From NCBI GenBank assembly GCA_903878805.1, contig CAIRJF010000013.1:1-64000 (forward strand): a stretch of DNA of 64,000 nt, written 5' to 3'. This document shows positions 38,538 through 48,003 of this stretch, piece after piece. The translations under genes and the position numbers were made by a program. The stretch's first letter is position 1. Every line of letters begins with the position of its first letter. The notes beneath the pieces are model-generated. The model was not told where the DNA came from and made no database searches. It saw nothing but the letters and a program-made list of their open reading frames with translations. The stretch is from an uncultured Verrucomicrobia subdivision 3 bacterium (GTDB lineage Bacteria > Verrucomicrobiota > Verrucomicrobiia > Limisphaerales > UBA11358).

Positions 38538-40124
38538 TTGAAATTCCCTGCCGTTTGCGCGAAAGTGGCGGCCATGCGAATCTTGAATTCACCCGCCAAG
38601 ACCAACGGCGGCAACGGCGACCGCAAAAACCTCGACGCGTGCTCCATCGTCATCTTTGGCGCGAGCGGCGATTTGACCGCGCGCAAGCTCATTCCCGCGC
38701 TCTATCATTTATTCAAGGACAAGCAGATGCCAGAGACGTTCCGCGTCATCGGTTTTGCGCGGCGCGAGAAGACCGACGCTTCATGGCGGCAGGAATTGCG
38801 CACGGCGCTCGACCAATTTTCCCGCACGAAACCGGTGGACGAAAAAGTCTGGGCTGCATTCGCGGAAAATATTTTTTACTGCGTCGGCGATCTGACTGAA
38901 GATGCCGCCTACGCGAAACTTGAAAAGCAATTGAGTTCATTTGGCAATCCCGCGTTGCGCGATAACTTGTTGTTTTATCTCGCGATTTCGCCCAGCCAGT
39001 TCGGCGAAGTCGTCGAACAAGTGCATCGTTCCGGTCTGTTGAGAAAAGACGGCCCCGGCTGGCAACGCCTCGTCGTAGAGAAACCGTTCGGACACGATCT
39101 CGCGTCCGCCGAGGCGCTAAACAAGGAATTGACGCGTTACGCACACGAGTCGCAGGTCTTCCGCATTGACCATTATCTCGGCAAGGAAACCGTGCAGAAC
39201 ATTTTGATGTTCCGCTTTTCCAATTCCATTTTCGAGCGCCTCTGGAACCGCGAGTCGGTAGATTCAATTCAACTTACCGTTTCCGAAAAAATCGGCGTGG
39301 GTGACCGTGGCGGTTATTACGAAGAAGCCGGTGCGTTGCGCGACATGGTGCAAAATCACATGCTGCAAGTGCTCTCGCTCATCGCGATGGAACCGCCCGT
39401 GTCGCTCGAAGCCGAAGCCGTGCGCGATGAAAAAGTGAAGTTGCTCAAATCCATTCGCCCGCTTACGCCGGAAGATGTCGCGAAGCAAGTGGTGCGCGGC
39501 CAATATTTCGCCGGCGCGGTCAACGGCGATCCGCGTCCGGGCTACCGGCAGGAAGTGAAAGTGAAGCCGGACTCAAACGTCGAAACGTTTGTCGCGTTGA
39601 AATTGCTCATTGATAATTGGCGCTGGAGCGGCGTGCCGTTTTATCTGCGCACCGGAAAAAATTTGCCGCAGAGCGCGAGCGAAGTGCGGATTCAATTTCG
39701 CCCCACGCCGAATGTTTTGTTCGCCGCGCAATGCGGTTCGCATCTCGACGCAAATGCCCTCACGTTGCGGCTGCAACCGAACGAAGGGATTTCGCTGCAT
39801 TTCAACGGCAAGATTCCCGGCCTCGCCATTGGCGTGCGTCCCGTGCGGATGCACTTCAGCTACGACGCGGAATTTGGCGCTTACACGCCCGAAGCTTACG
39901 AACGGCTTTTGCTTGAAGCCATCGCCGGCGACGCGACGCTCTTCATTCGTCGTGACGAAGTGGAAACCGCTTGGAAAATTGCCGACTCCATCCGCCTCGG
40001 CTGGGAAGGCAAGCCGCTGACGAACCGCGAATTTTACGCCGCCGGCACTTGGGGGCCGATTGCCGCCGACGATTTGCTGGCGCAAACCGGCCACGAATGG
40101 CACGAGCCGCAGGTGATTAAATAG
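38538..40124 (+). CDS. zwf: Glucose-6-phosphate 1-dehydrogenase
   Basis: IVIFGASGDLTARKLIPALYHL; RIDHYLGKETVQNILMFRFSN; true start may be the ATG at 38574. Confidence 0.95.
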   Translation: MKFPAVCAKVAAMRILNSPAKTNGGNGDRKNLDACSIVIFGASGDLTARKLIPALYHLFKDKQMPETFRVIGFARREKTDASWRQELRTALDQFSRTKPVDEKVWAAFAENIFYCVGDLTEDAAYAKLEKQLSSFGNPALRDNLLFYLAISPSQFGEVVEQVHRSGLLRKDGPGWQRLVVEKPFGHDLASAEALNKELTRYAHESQVFRIDHYLGKETVQNILMFRFSNSIFERLWNRESVDSIQLTVSEKIGVGDRGGYYEEAGALRDMVQNHMLQVLSLIAMEPPVSLEAEAVRDEKVKLLKSIRPLTPEDVAKQVVRGQYFAGAVNGDPRPGYRQEVKVKPDSNVETFVALKLLIDNWRWSGVPFYLRTGKNLPQSASEVRIQFRPTPNVLFAAQCGSHLDANALTLRLQPNEGISLHFNGKIPGLAIGVRPVRMHFSYDAEFGAYTPEAYERLLLEAIAGDATLFIRRDEVETAWKIADSIRLGWEGKPLTNREFYAAGTWGPIAADDLLAQTGHEWHEPQVIK

Positions 40125-40128
40125 GGTC

Positions 40129-40746
40129 ATGAAATTTAAACGGCTGCTCTGCGGATTGTTGGCGCTGGCGATTTCGACTGCCGTTTTTGCGCAATCGTCT
40201 GGGAATGATAAATCTGGCGCACTGAATAATGCGCTCGTTCTCATCATCCGCCATGCTGAAAAGCCCGACAGCGGTTTTGGCTTGTCCGCCACAGGCAAGG
40301 CGCGCGCCAAGGCGTATGTAAATTATTTCAAAAATTTCACCAATGCGGTGGATGGCCAGCCTTTGAAAATAAATTACATTTTTGCCGCCGCCGATTCCAA
40401 GGAAAGCCATCGTCCGCGTCTCACCATCACCCCGACCAGTCGGGCGCTGGGACTCGCGATAGACAGCCGGTTCAAGGAAAAAGATTTTCAAGGGTTGGCG
40501 AACGAGCTCCATTCCAAACCGCATGGCCGGGCGATTTTGATCGCGTGGCATCATGGCGAAATACCATCGTTGCTGCGCGCGCTGGGCGCGGATCCCGCAG
40601 CGGTCATTCCCAAGTCCAAATGGCCGGAGGACGTGTTCGGCTGGGTGATCGAGTTGCGTTACGATGCCGACGGACATTTGACCGAAACCACGCGCATCAA
40701 TGAAAAACTGATGCCCGATGATTTTAACCGGCATTCGGAAAAATAA
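40129..40746 (+). CDS. Secreted histidine-phosphatase-superfamily-like protein
   Basis: Signal peptide; LVLIIRHAEKPDSGFGLSATGKARA (RHxE); ILIAWHHGEIPSLL. Confidence 0.7.
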   Translation: MKFKRLLCGLLALAISTAVFAQSSGNDKSGALNNALVLIIRHAEKPDSGFGLSATGKARAKAYVNYFKNFTNAVDGQPLKINYIFAAADSKESHRPRLTITPTSRALGLAIDSRFKEKDFQGLANELHSKPHGRAILIAWHHGEIPSLLRALGADPAAVIPKSKWPEDVFGWVIELRYDADGHLTETTRINEKLMPDDFNRHSEK

Positions 40747-40832
40747 ATTGGCCTGACTCTTCGGCCAGCCAGACCGCGCTAATTCGCAGAAAGCAAATTG
40801 CCTGCGCGCCGGGTTTGTGTTACTGAATCGGC

Positions 40833-41660
40833 GTGCCCGAACCCAGCCTCCTGCTCCTCATTCCGGCTTACAACGAAGAAGCGCGCATCGAACCGGTGCT
40901 GCGCGAGTTCGCGGCTTTTTTCCAGAAAAATTATGCCGGCAAGTTTCAACTGGTTGTCGTCCTCAACGGTTGCCGCGACAACACGCTCGGCGTGGTGCAG
41001 CGTGTGGAGAAGGATTTTTTCAGCATCAGCCATCTGGATTTCGCCGCGCCCATCGGTAAGGGCGGTGCGCTCATCGAAGGTCTCAGGCTCGCGCCGCTCG
41101 CGGATTTGATCGGCTATGTGGATGCTGACGGTGCGACGCCGGCGCACGCGTATCTGGATTTGGTAAAAAAAATCGGCACGGCGGATTGCGTCGTCGGTTC
41201 GCGCTGGCTGCCGGGCGCGGTGATTCATCAATCGCAGACAGGCGACCGGCAGTTCGCCAGCCGCGTGTTTCATTTCATCGTGCAGACGTTGTTCTGGATG
41301 AACATCCGCGATACGCAGTGCGGCGCGAAGGTGATGAAGCGCGTCGTAGCGGAAAAAATCCATCCAACGCTGTGCATCGCGGACATGGCATTCGACATCA
41401 ACCTGCTCTATTCGATGAAGCGGGCGGGCTTCAAGATTCTGGAAGTGCCGACGGAGTGGACGGACAAGACGGGCTCGAAAGTCGCGCTGGCGCGTTCGTC
41501 GCTGACGATGTTTTTATCGGTGGTGCGGGTGCGGCTAATCTATTCGCCGTTCTACAAATTGCTGCGCCCGCTGCGTCCGCTGGAAGGATGGATTTACACG
41601 AAGTTACGCGCGCCGCAGCCACTCCGGCGTTTGCCGGATGATAAAACGAAGACGGTTTAA
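40833..41660 (+). CDS. Family 2 glycosyltransferase (dolichyl-phosphate-sugar synthase-like)
   Basis: LLLIPAYNEEARIEPVLREF; GKGGALIEGLRLA; IGYVDADGATP. Confidence 0.88.
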   Translation: MPEPSLLLLIPAYNEEARIEPVLREFAAFFQKNYAGKFQLVVVLNGCRDNTLGVVQRVEKDFFSISHLDFAAPIGKGGALIEGLRLAPLADLIGYVDADGATPAHAYLDLVKKIGTADCVVGSRWLPGAVIHQSQTGDRQFASRVFHFIVQTLFWMNIRDTQCGAKVMKRVVAEKIHPTLCIADMAFDINLLYSMKRAGFKILEVPTEWTDKTGSKVALARSSLTMFLSVVRVRLIYSPFYKLLRPLRPLEGWIYTKLRAPQPLRRLPDDKTKTV

Positions 41661-41698
41661 AAAATTTGCGGCAGAAAAACGCTGCGCCCGCCCGTCCA

Positions 41699-42994
41699 TT
41701 ATCTGGGCTCTGACGTTTGGGAGTTTTCCTTCACACCCCAGATGAACCACGCGCAGATGGCGAAGAGCAGTAGGTTGAACGCGCCGAGCGTTTGCAGCAC
41801 GACTTCGATGCGGCCTGGATAATGGTTCAGCATCCACGGCAGCGTGAAACCGTAGGCCGCCGCGAGCAGCACCATGAACGGAACCACGCCGAACCGCGCT
41901 CGTGCCAAAAGGTCGTTCACCATCACGTTCGCCAGCGCCAGCGGAACCATCGCGCCCGCATACCACGGGATGAGTTTCATCGTCGAGGCCACGTCGCCCG
42001 CGTGCGCGACGAACCGCACGACCAGCGGCCCGACCAGCCACAAGCCCGCTGCGCCGCAGATGGACAGCACCGCCGTGCCGAGGACGACGAGATTGAACAG
42101 ATTGGTTTTTTCCGACTTCGCGCGGCTTTGGACGAGCTTGGGAAACATCACCGCCGCCATCGGCAATACGAGCCACAGCAGTGCGCGCGATAGAGTTCCG
42201 GCCACGACGTAGGGCTTCATTTGTTCACCGGAAAAATATGCCGTCGCAAACATCGTGTCCGACGTGAACATGAATTGACACGCGCCAAAGCCGAACAGCA
42301 ACGGCAGCACCTGCCGCAGTAAATTTTTTCCGTCAAACCGTTCCGGTTTCAATTGCCACCAGTCTCGCGTGCGCCACACCGGAATGAGCACCGTAATGCT
42401 TACACCGATCAAGGCACCCGCCATCATGCCCGCCGCGCCCAGATGCAACGCGATCACAAAAAAAACCGCGCCCGCCAGTCGCACCACGCCGCCGAGGATG
42501 GATATCCAGCCCATCCAGAAGAAATCCTGACGCCCTTGTAGCAGGCCGGCGAACATCGGCGTCCAGAGCGAAACCAGTAGCAACGCCACCGTCACCCACA
42601 GCCCCAGTTCATTCGGCAGATGCCAGCCCGCCGCAATCTGTTTGCGGAACAAAAAAATCGCCGCCGCGCCCAAGGCCCAGACGATGAAGGATAGCAAACA
42701 CGCCAGCCGGATCAGGCCCGACAATTGCCGTTCGCGACCCGTCGCCACCGCCAACGCCGACTGCTGCGCGAACATCATCTGCAATGGCATCGTTGGTAGA
42801 CAGCCCGCCACCATCAGCAACACGCCGAACGTGGCGTATTCCGAATCAGGAATCGCCTTGTTCAAAAAATGCACGCCCCACGTCAGCGCGCCGCCCGCGA
42901 TTGCCGCAATCATCAGCCAGCCGCTCTGGCGGAAAAACGCTGCGTGCGGCTTGTGGTCAATCGTCGGAATGGATTCAGTTTTCTCGGCACTCAT
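41699..42994 (-). CDS. Polysaccharide/lipid flippase-like multi-TM protein (MVF/MATE-like)
   Basis: About 12 hydrophobic segments; adjacent to glycosyltransferase. Confidence 0.7.
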   Translation of the reverse strand: MSAEKTESIPTIDHKPHAAFFRQSGWLMIAAIAGGALTWGVHFLNKAIPDSEYATFGVLLMVAGCLPTMPLQMMFAQQSALAVATGRERQLSGLIRLACLLSFIVWALGAAAIFLFRKQIAAGWHLPNELGLWVTVALLLVSLWTPMFAGLLQGRQDFFWMGWISILGGVVRLAGAVFFVIALHLGAAGMMAGALIGVSITVLIPVWRTRDWWQLKPERFDGKNLLRQVLPLLFGFGACQFMFTSDTMFATAYFSGEQMKPYVVAGTLSRALLWLVLPMAAVMFPKLVQSRAKSEKTNLFNLVVLGTAVLSICGAAGLWLVGPLVVRFVAHAGDVASTMKLIPWYAGAMVPLALANVMVNDLLARARFGVVPFMVLLAAAYGFTLPWMLNHYPGRIEVVLQTLGAFNLLLFAICAWFIWGVKENSQTSEPR

Positions 42995-43080
42995 GAAATG
43001 AAATGTAATCCTAGCGGTGAGGCGAACGGAACACACGCAACAAAATTGTTAAATTTCCTACCGCGCAACCAGTGGTTAAT

Positions 43081-44208
43081 TTAAGGCAGCGACTGGAAAA
43101 ATCCGACCAGCAAATCCTTTGCGCGTTCAACTTCCGCCAGCGAAATCCACTCATCTGCGGTATGCGCCTGCGCGATGTCGCCCGGCCCGAACACGACGCT
43201 CGGAATGCCGCCCGCCGCCAGCACCGCCGCGTCGCAAAAATAATCCACGCCAAGCGATTTGGTTTGATTCGCCGCGCGCAAAAAACTTTGGACGAGCGGC
43301 AATTTGAAATCTGTTTCCAACGGCAGTGCCGGCGCAAGTTTTGCGTTGGAAAACTTCGCGGACAGTTTTTTTGCCTTTAATAACAAGGTGATTTCGCGGC
43401 GGACGGAACTTTCCGTTTCGCCTGGTAGCGTGCGCCGGTCAATGGAAATCACGCAACTGTCCGGCACGATGTTCGGCTGCGTGCCGCCGGAAATTCTCCC
43501 GACGTTCACCGTGCCGCAGCCGAGTAGTTTGTGTTTTCTCTTTTTCAACTGCGCCGCGTAATCCGTTTCCAAAATGTCCACGATGCGCGCCATTTCATGC
43601 ACCGCATTTTTTCCGAGATGCGGCGTCGCGCCGTGCGCCGCGCGCCCGCGCGTGGCGAGTTCCAGCCACAAGCTGCCTTTGTGGGCGGTGACGACTTGCA
43701 GTTTCGTCGGCTCGCCAACGATGGCCAGATCCGCCTTAAATTTACTTTTCACGAGCGCGCGCGAGCCGGCTTGGGCGTGTTCCTCGTCAATCAATCCGGC
43801 AAAAACAATTTCCGTTCCCTGCGGACGCGATTTCATGTTGCCGAGTTCGCACAACGCGGCGAGCATGGCTGCAACGGAACCTTTCGTGTCGCACGCGCCG
43901 CGTCCGTGCAGCCGACCGTTTTTGCGCTGCGGAATAAATTGTGTTCCGTCCGCGCCGACGGTGTCCAAATGCGGCGCGAGAAAAATGGTTTGTTTGATTT
44001 TACCCCGCGGCAACAAGCGAGCGATGACATTGGCGCGACTGGGTAGGACTTTTTGAAATTCAACTTCCAGTCCGGCGCGTGCGGCGGTGGCGGCGAGAAA
44101 ATCAGCCACTTTCTTTTCGCCTGCATTGGGATGGCGCGGCGGCAAAAAGGCGGGGTTGACGCTCGGTAAAGCGATGAGTTCGGCCAGCAATTGTTCTGTG
44201 CGCGTCAC
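43081..44208 (-). CDS. M20 peptidase (ArgE/DapE/acetylornithine deacetylase family)
   Basis: FLAPHLDTVGADG; GRGACDTKGSVAAMLAAL; FAGLIDEEHAQAGSRAL. Confidence 0.9.
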   Translation of the reverse strand: MTRTEQLLAELIALPSVNPAFLPPRHPNAGEKKVADFLAATAARAGLEVEFQKVLPSRANVIARLLPRGKIKQTIFLAPHLDTVGADGTQFIPQRKNGRLHGRGACDTKGSVAAMLAALCELGNMKSRPQGTEIVFAGLIDEEHAQAGSRALVKSKFKADLAIVGEPTKLQVVTAHKGSLWLELATRGRAAHGATPHLGKNAVHEMARIVDILETDYAAQLKKRKHKLLGCGTVNVGRISGGTQPNIVPDSCVISIDRRTLPGETESSVRREITLLLKAKKLSAKFSNAKLAPALPLETDFKLPLVQSFLRAANQTKSLGVDYFCDAAVLAAGGIPSVVFGPGDIAQAHTADEWISLAEVERAKDLLVGFFQSLP

Positions 44209-44271
44209 GGCGGCAGGATGTCACAGCCGCCGCGCGGACGAAAGGGAATTGCACCCGAACCGCAGAAAAAG

Positions 44272-44357
44272 TGGTGGTAGGTAATGGATTCGAACCATTG
44301 AAGGCGTAAGCCGACAGATTTACAGTCTGCACCCTTTAGCCACTTGGATAACCTACC
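44272..44357 (-). tRNA. tRNA-Tyr (anticodon GTA), CCA encoded
   Basis: Minus strand GGTAGGTTATCC...GCAGACTGTAAATCTGTCGG...GGTTCGAATCCATTACCTACCACCA; long variable arm, 7-bp acceptor stem. Confidence 0.93.
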
Positions 44358-44482
44358 ACGAAAGGGACGCGTATTAAGCCATGTCGCGGTGCGCTTGTCA
44401 ATCCGCGCGCTTTCAAAAATATGTTAGTGCGCAACATTCCTTTGAATTTGTGCGGCTGGCGATTTTGATTTAATCTGGCCAG

Positions 44483-45805
44483 ATGTTCGATTCGTTAAGC
44501 ACCAAGCTCCAGAACGCCTTCAAGAACCTGCGCGGCCTCGGGAAAATTTCCGAGAGCAACGTCGGCGACGCCTTGCGCGAAGTGCGTATGGCGCTGCTCG
44601 AAGCCGATGTGAATTTCAAGGTCGCGCGCGATTTTATCGAACGCGTCAAAGCGAAATCGCTGGGTGCGGAAGTCATTTCCAGCGTTCAGCCCGGTCAGCA
44701 AATCATCAAATTTGTCAGCGACGAACTGACGGATTTGCTCGGTTCACAAAATGCTGCCTTAAATTTGTCCGGCAATCCGACGCGTCTGATGATGGTCGGC
44801 TTGCACGGCGCGGGCAAAACCACTTCGTCTGGCAAGTTGGCTAAGTTGCTTAAGAAACAGGGTCGCGCGCCGCTGCTCGTCGCGGCCGACGTGTATCGTC
44901 CAGCAGCGATGGATCAATTGGAGACGCTTGGAAAACAGGTGGAAGTGCCAGTGTTTCTCAAGCGCGGTGAGACTGACGTTTTGAAAATTGCGCGCGAAGC
45001 ATTGGACTTTGCGAAGCTCAATAATTGCAACGTAGTCATCTTCGACACCGCCGGTCGATTGCAAATTGACGAGCCGTTGGTGCAAGAACTCGTGCGGTTG
45101 CGCGACCTCGTGAAGCCGCAGGAAATTTTGCTCGTGCTCGATGCGGCGACCGGTCAGGAAGCGGTGAACGTCGCGACACATTTTGACCAAGCACTGAACA
45201 TTACGGGTTCAATTTTAACCAAACTCGACGGTGATGCGCGTGGCGGCGCGGCGTTGAGCATGAAGTCGGTCACGGGTAAACCGATTAAGTTTGCCGGCGT
45301 CGGTGAAAAGCTGGACGAGTTCGAGCCGTTTCATCCTGAACGTATGGCGTCGCGGATTTTGGGCATGGGCGACGTCGTCAGTTTGGTTGAGCGCGCCGCC
45401 GAAACCGTCAACGAGGAAGACGCCAAGCGCATGGAAGAAAAAATGCGCAAAGGCGAATTTTCGCTGGAAGATTTTTTGGAGCAGTTGCGTGCGATGAAAA
45501 AACTCGGTTCACTCGAAAGCATCATGAAGATGCTGCCCGGCGGCGGCGACGCGCTGAAGCAGATGGACATCGGCAAGCAGGAAAAGGAATTCAAGCGCAT
45601 GGAAGGCATGGTCTGCGCGATGACGCTGAAGGAACGGCGCAATCCCGTAATCTTGAATGCGAGCCGCCGTCGCCGCATCGCGGCGGGCAGCGGCGTGACG
45701 GTGACGGAGCTGAACACGATGCTCAACAAATTTTTTCAGATGCAGACGATGATGAAAAAGATGGGCAAAATGGGTGGCGCGATGCCGGGGATGTTTCGGA
45801 GATAG
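44483..45805 (+). CDS. ffh: Signal recognition particle protein Ffh
   Basis: GLHGAGKTTSSGKLA; DTAGRLQID; TKLDGDARGGAALS; Met-rich M domain. Confidence 0.95.
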   Translation: MFDSLSTKLQNAFKNLRGLGKISESNVGDALREVRMALLEADVNFKVARDFIERVKAKSLGAEVISSVQPGQQIIKFVSDELTDLLGSQNAALNLSGNPTRLMMVGLHGAGKTTSSGKLAKLLKKQGRAPLLVAADVYRPAAMDQLETLGKQVEVPVFLKRGETDVLKIAREALDFAKLNNCNVVIFDTAGRLQIDEPLVQELVRLRDLVKPQEILLVLDAATGQEAVNVATHFDQALNITGSILTKLDGDARGGAALSMKSVTGKPIKFAGVGEKLDEFEPFHPERMASRILGMGDVVSLVERAAETVNEEDAKRMEEKMRKGEFSLEDFLEQLRAMKKLGSLESIMKMLPGGGDALKQMDIGKQEKEFKRMEGMVCAMTLKERRNPVILNASRRRRIAAGSGVTVTELNTMLNKFFQMQTMMKKMGKMGGAMPGMFRR

Positions 45806-45818
45806 TTTCTTTCCGCCG

Positions 45819-45862
45819 ATTGTGCCAACCGTGTCATGCGTGACGGGCGTTGGCACAATTTT
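45819..45862 (+). terminator. Intrinsic terminator downstream of ffh
   Basis: ATTGTGCCAAC ... GTTGGCACAAT then TTTT. Confidence 0.7.
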
Positions 45863-45911
45863 CTGTGCCAAAATCTTCTAGCGCAATCGCACGTTGGAAA
45901 AGCAATTCTTC

Positions 45912-45937
45912 AAAAACCATTGATTTCAATGGTTTTT
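45912..45937. promoter_or_regulatory. Perfect hairpin AAAAACCATTG-attt-CAATGGTTTTT upstream of hsp20
   Basis: 11-bp perfect inverted repeat with 4-nt loop, ~84 nt upstream of ATG 46021; could also be a terminator. Confidence 0.55.
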
Positions 45938-46020
45938 ACCACGTTTCGATGGTTGGCATTCCGCAAGCTTAAAGAAAGTTGTCCGACAACTTTAACCATT
46001 AACCGAAAGGAAAATAAAAT

Positions 46021-46449
46021 ATGAAACTGATACAGTATCAACGTCCTGTGGCTTGGCCGACGTTTGGCCGGCTGACTAACTTGCAAGACGAACTTGACCG
46101 CCTGTTTGAAGCGCCGCTGACGGCGTGGGCGCCCGCGCTTGATGTGCATGAAGACAAGGACAGCTTCAGCGTGCGCGTGGAATTGCCCGGCCTGAAGCGC
46201 GAGGACATCGAGGTCTCTCTCAACGACGGCGCGCTGGTCATCTCCGGCGAACGCAAGACGGAGACGATTCACGAGGACACGGAAGTTCACCGGCAGGAGC
46301 GCTATTATGGGAAATTCTCCCGCGCGCTTACACTGCCCGCGGCGGTTTCTGGCGACAAGGTGAAGGCGCAATACAAGGACGGCATCCTGACTGTAACCTT
46401 GCCCAAGGCTGAAGAAGCCAAACCGAAAGCCATCACTGTCAGCGAATAA
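46021..46449 (+). CDS. Small heat shock protein Hsp20/alpha-crystallin
   Basis: PALDVHEDKDSFSVRVELPGLKREDIEVSL; GDKVKAQYKDGILTVTLPKAEEAKPKAITVSE. Confidence 0.95.
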   Translation: MKLIQYQRPVAWPTFGRLTNLQDELDRLFEAPLTAWAPALDVHEDKDSFSVRVELPGLKREDIEVSLNDGALVISGERKTETIHEDTEVHRQERYYGKFSRALTLPAAVSGDKVKAQYKDGILTVTLPKAEEAKPKAITVSE

Positions 46450-46468
46450 TCATTCGCTGAAAAATCAA

Positions 46469-46504
46469 AAGGCCGGAACCGTGACTGCGGTTCCGGCCTT
46501 GTTT
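46469..46504 (+). terminator. Intrinsic terminator after hsp20
   Basis: AAGGCCGGAACCG-TGACTG-CGGTTCCGGCCTT then GTTTT; perfect 13-bp stem. Confidence 0.9.
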
Positions 46505-46515
46505 TACAATGTGAT

Positions 46516-47403
46516 TTAGACGTAAAGATAAACGTAAACCGAGAACGACACCGCCGCGAGTCCGGCTGCAGCCGCGAGCGACCACAGAAAACTTTTCTGC
46601 CGCGCCGCGATGGAGAATGTGGCGATGATCACCGCCAGTTGCGCCGCGAGCATCCCGTAGAAAAATTTTCCGCTGCGCTTGTGATGTTTTTCGGCGGTGT
46701 AATTATTCTGGCGCACCTGCAATTCATAAACGTTCGCTACGGCCTGATTTAATTTTGCCTCGGCATCGTAACGCGCCGCCGTGTAGCGCAGCCGCGCGGC
46801 GGAAAAACTGCGGAACACATTCTTGTCGCCCGCCATCAGCGCGTCGTCCAGCTTGTCCACGGTTTTGTTGACGGACTTCGTCGCGTTGTCGAAAGCATCG
46901 GCGGCTGATTTTGCCGCAACCAAAGAATCCGCCAACACCGCCGGTTTAATTTTCACGAGCGCAGCGATGGTTTCCGCTTCCGGCGCGGAACTGGCGACAT
47001 CCGCAATCGCTTTATTCACCGCCTCGTCAAATGTTGCCGGCGTGGCTGGCGGCAATTCGTTTTTCACCAGCGCCGCGACCGTTGCCGCATCAACATTAGG
47101 CAAAACTTCCGCCGTCAGCGGCGTGATGTCCACCGTCGCGGCGAGCAGATCGAGCGAATTGCGCGCCGACGCGCTGCGCAATTTCTTTGCCTGATAAAAA
47201 CTCCACTGGTCGCCCGCCTTGGACTGGAGTTGCGCCGCCGCCGAACGGTCGTATTGCGCCTTGGTCATTTCGCTGGATGCGAGACCGGCGAGCATCGTCG
47301 CGATGACCGTCATCACAATGGGCGTCGCGCCGAGCGTTTTCCCCCATTTATTTTGTGGCAAATCCTGTTTCAGTTCGTTGGGAATTTCAATTTTGGCAGC
47401 CAT
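46516..47403 (-). CDS. DUF4337-like membrane protein
   Basis: TM segments at both ends; SEMTKAQYDRSAAAQLQSKAGDQWSFYQAKKLR. Confidence 0.65.
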   Translation of the reverse strand: MAAKIEIPNELKQDLPQNKWGKTLGATPIVMTVIATMLAGLASSEMTKAQYDRSAAAQLQSKAGDQWSFYQAKKLRSASARNSLDLLAATVDITPLTAEVLPNVDAATVAALVKNELPPATPATFDEAVNKAIADVASSAPEAETIAALVKIKPAVLADSLVAAKSAADAFDNATKSVNKTVDKLDDALMAGDKNVFRSFSAARLRYTAARYDAEAKLNQAVANVYELQVRQNNYTAEKHHKRSGKFFYGMLAAQLAVIIATFSIAARQKSFLWSLAAAAGLAAVSFSVYVYLYV

Positions 47404-47503
47404 AAATTTTTACGATTTCGCGCGCAATCTACACAAAAGAAATTTTCTCCGCCAGCCTGCAAAACGCATTGCCACGCGCACTGGAAAAATTAACTATTAC
47501 GGC

Positions 47504-47968
47504 GTGAACGAACTCTGGCAAAGCGCATCCGTCATCGCCCAAACGCAAACCATCGCGCGCAGCCTGAAACATTTTACCGGCCGCGATTTGCTGCCGGGAA
47601 ATTTTTTGCCGATGGAGTTTGCTGAAAAGGTTTTCCACGTGCCTTTCGTCCTCGTTTCGCACGGCACGGAAGCTGATCCGATTTTAAATTACGGGAACGC
47701 GACCGCCCTCGCGCTTTGGGAAATGTCGTGGACCGAACTCACGCGCACACCGTCGCGCTTGACCGCCGAAGCTCCCAACCGCGAGGAACGCGCGCGGCTA
47801 CTGGAAATGGTTGGAACCCTTGGATTCATTAATGATTACTCCGGAATCCGCATCTCTAAAAACGGTCGGCGTTTCAAAATTTCCCGCGCGACCGTGTGGA
47901 ATCTGCTTTCCGAAAACGGCTCGCCGTGCGGTCAGGCCGCGCTGTTTTCGCATTGGGAATTTCTTTGA
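47504..47968 (+). CDS. MEKHLA-domain protein
   Basis: HGTEADPILNYGNATALALWEMSWTELTRTPSRLTAE; FINDYSGIRISKNGRRFKISRATVWNL; GTG start. Confidence 0.78.
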   Translation: MNELWQSASVIAQTQTIARSLKHFTGRDLLPGNFLPMEFAEKVFHVPFVLVSHGTEADPILNYGNATALALWEMSWTELTRTPSRLTAEAPNREERARLLEMVGTLGFINDYSGIRISKNGRRFKISRATVWNLLSENGSPCGQAALFSHWEFL

Positions 47969-48003
47969 ACTGCGTTCGCCGCCGTTTAACTTTCCGCCAG
48001 CCT

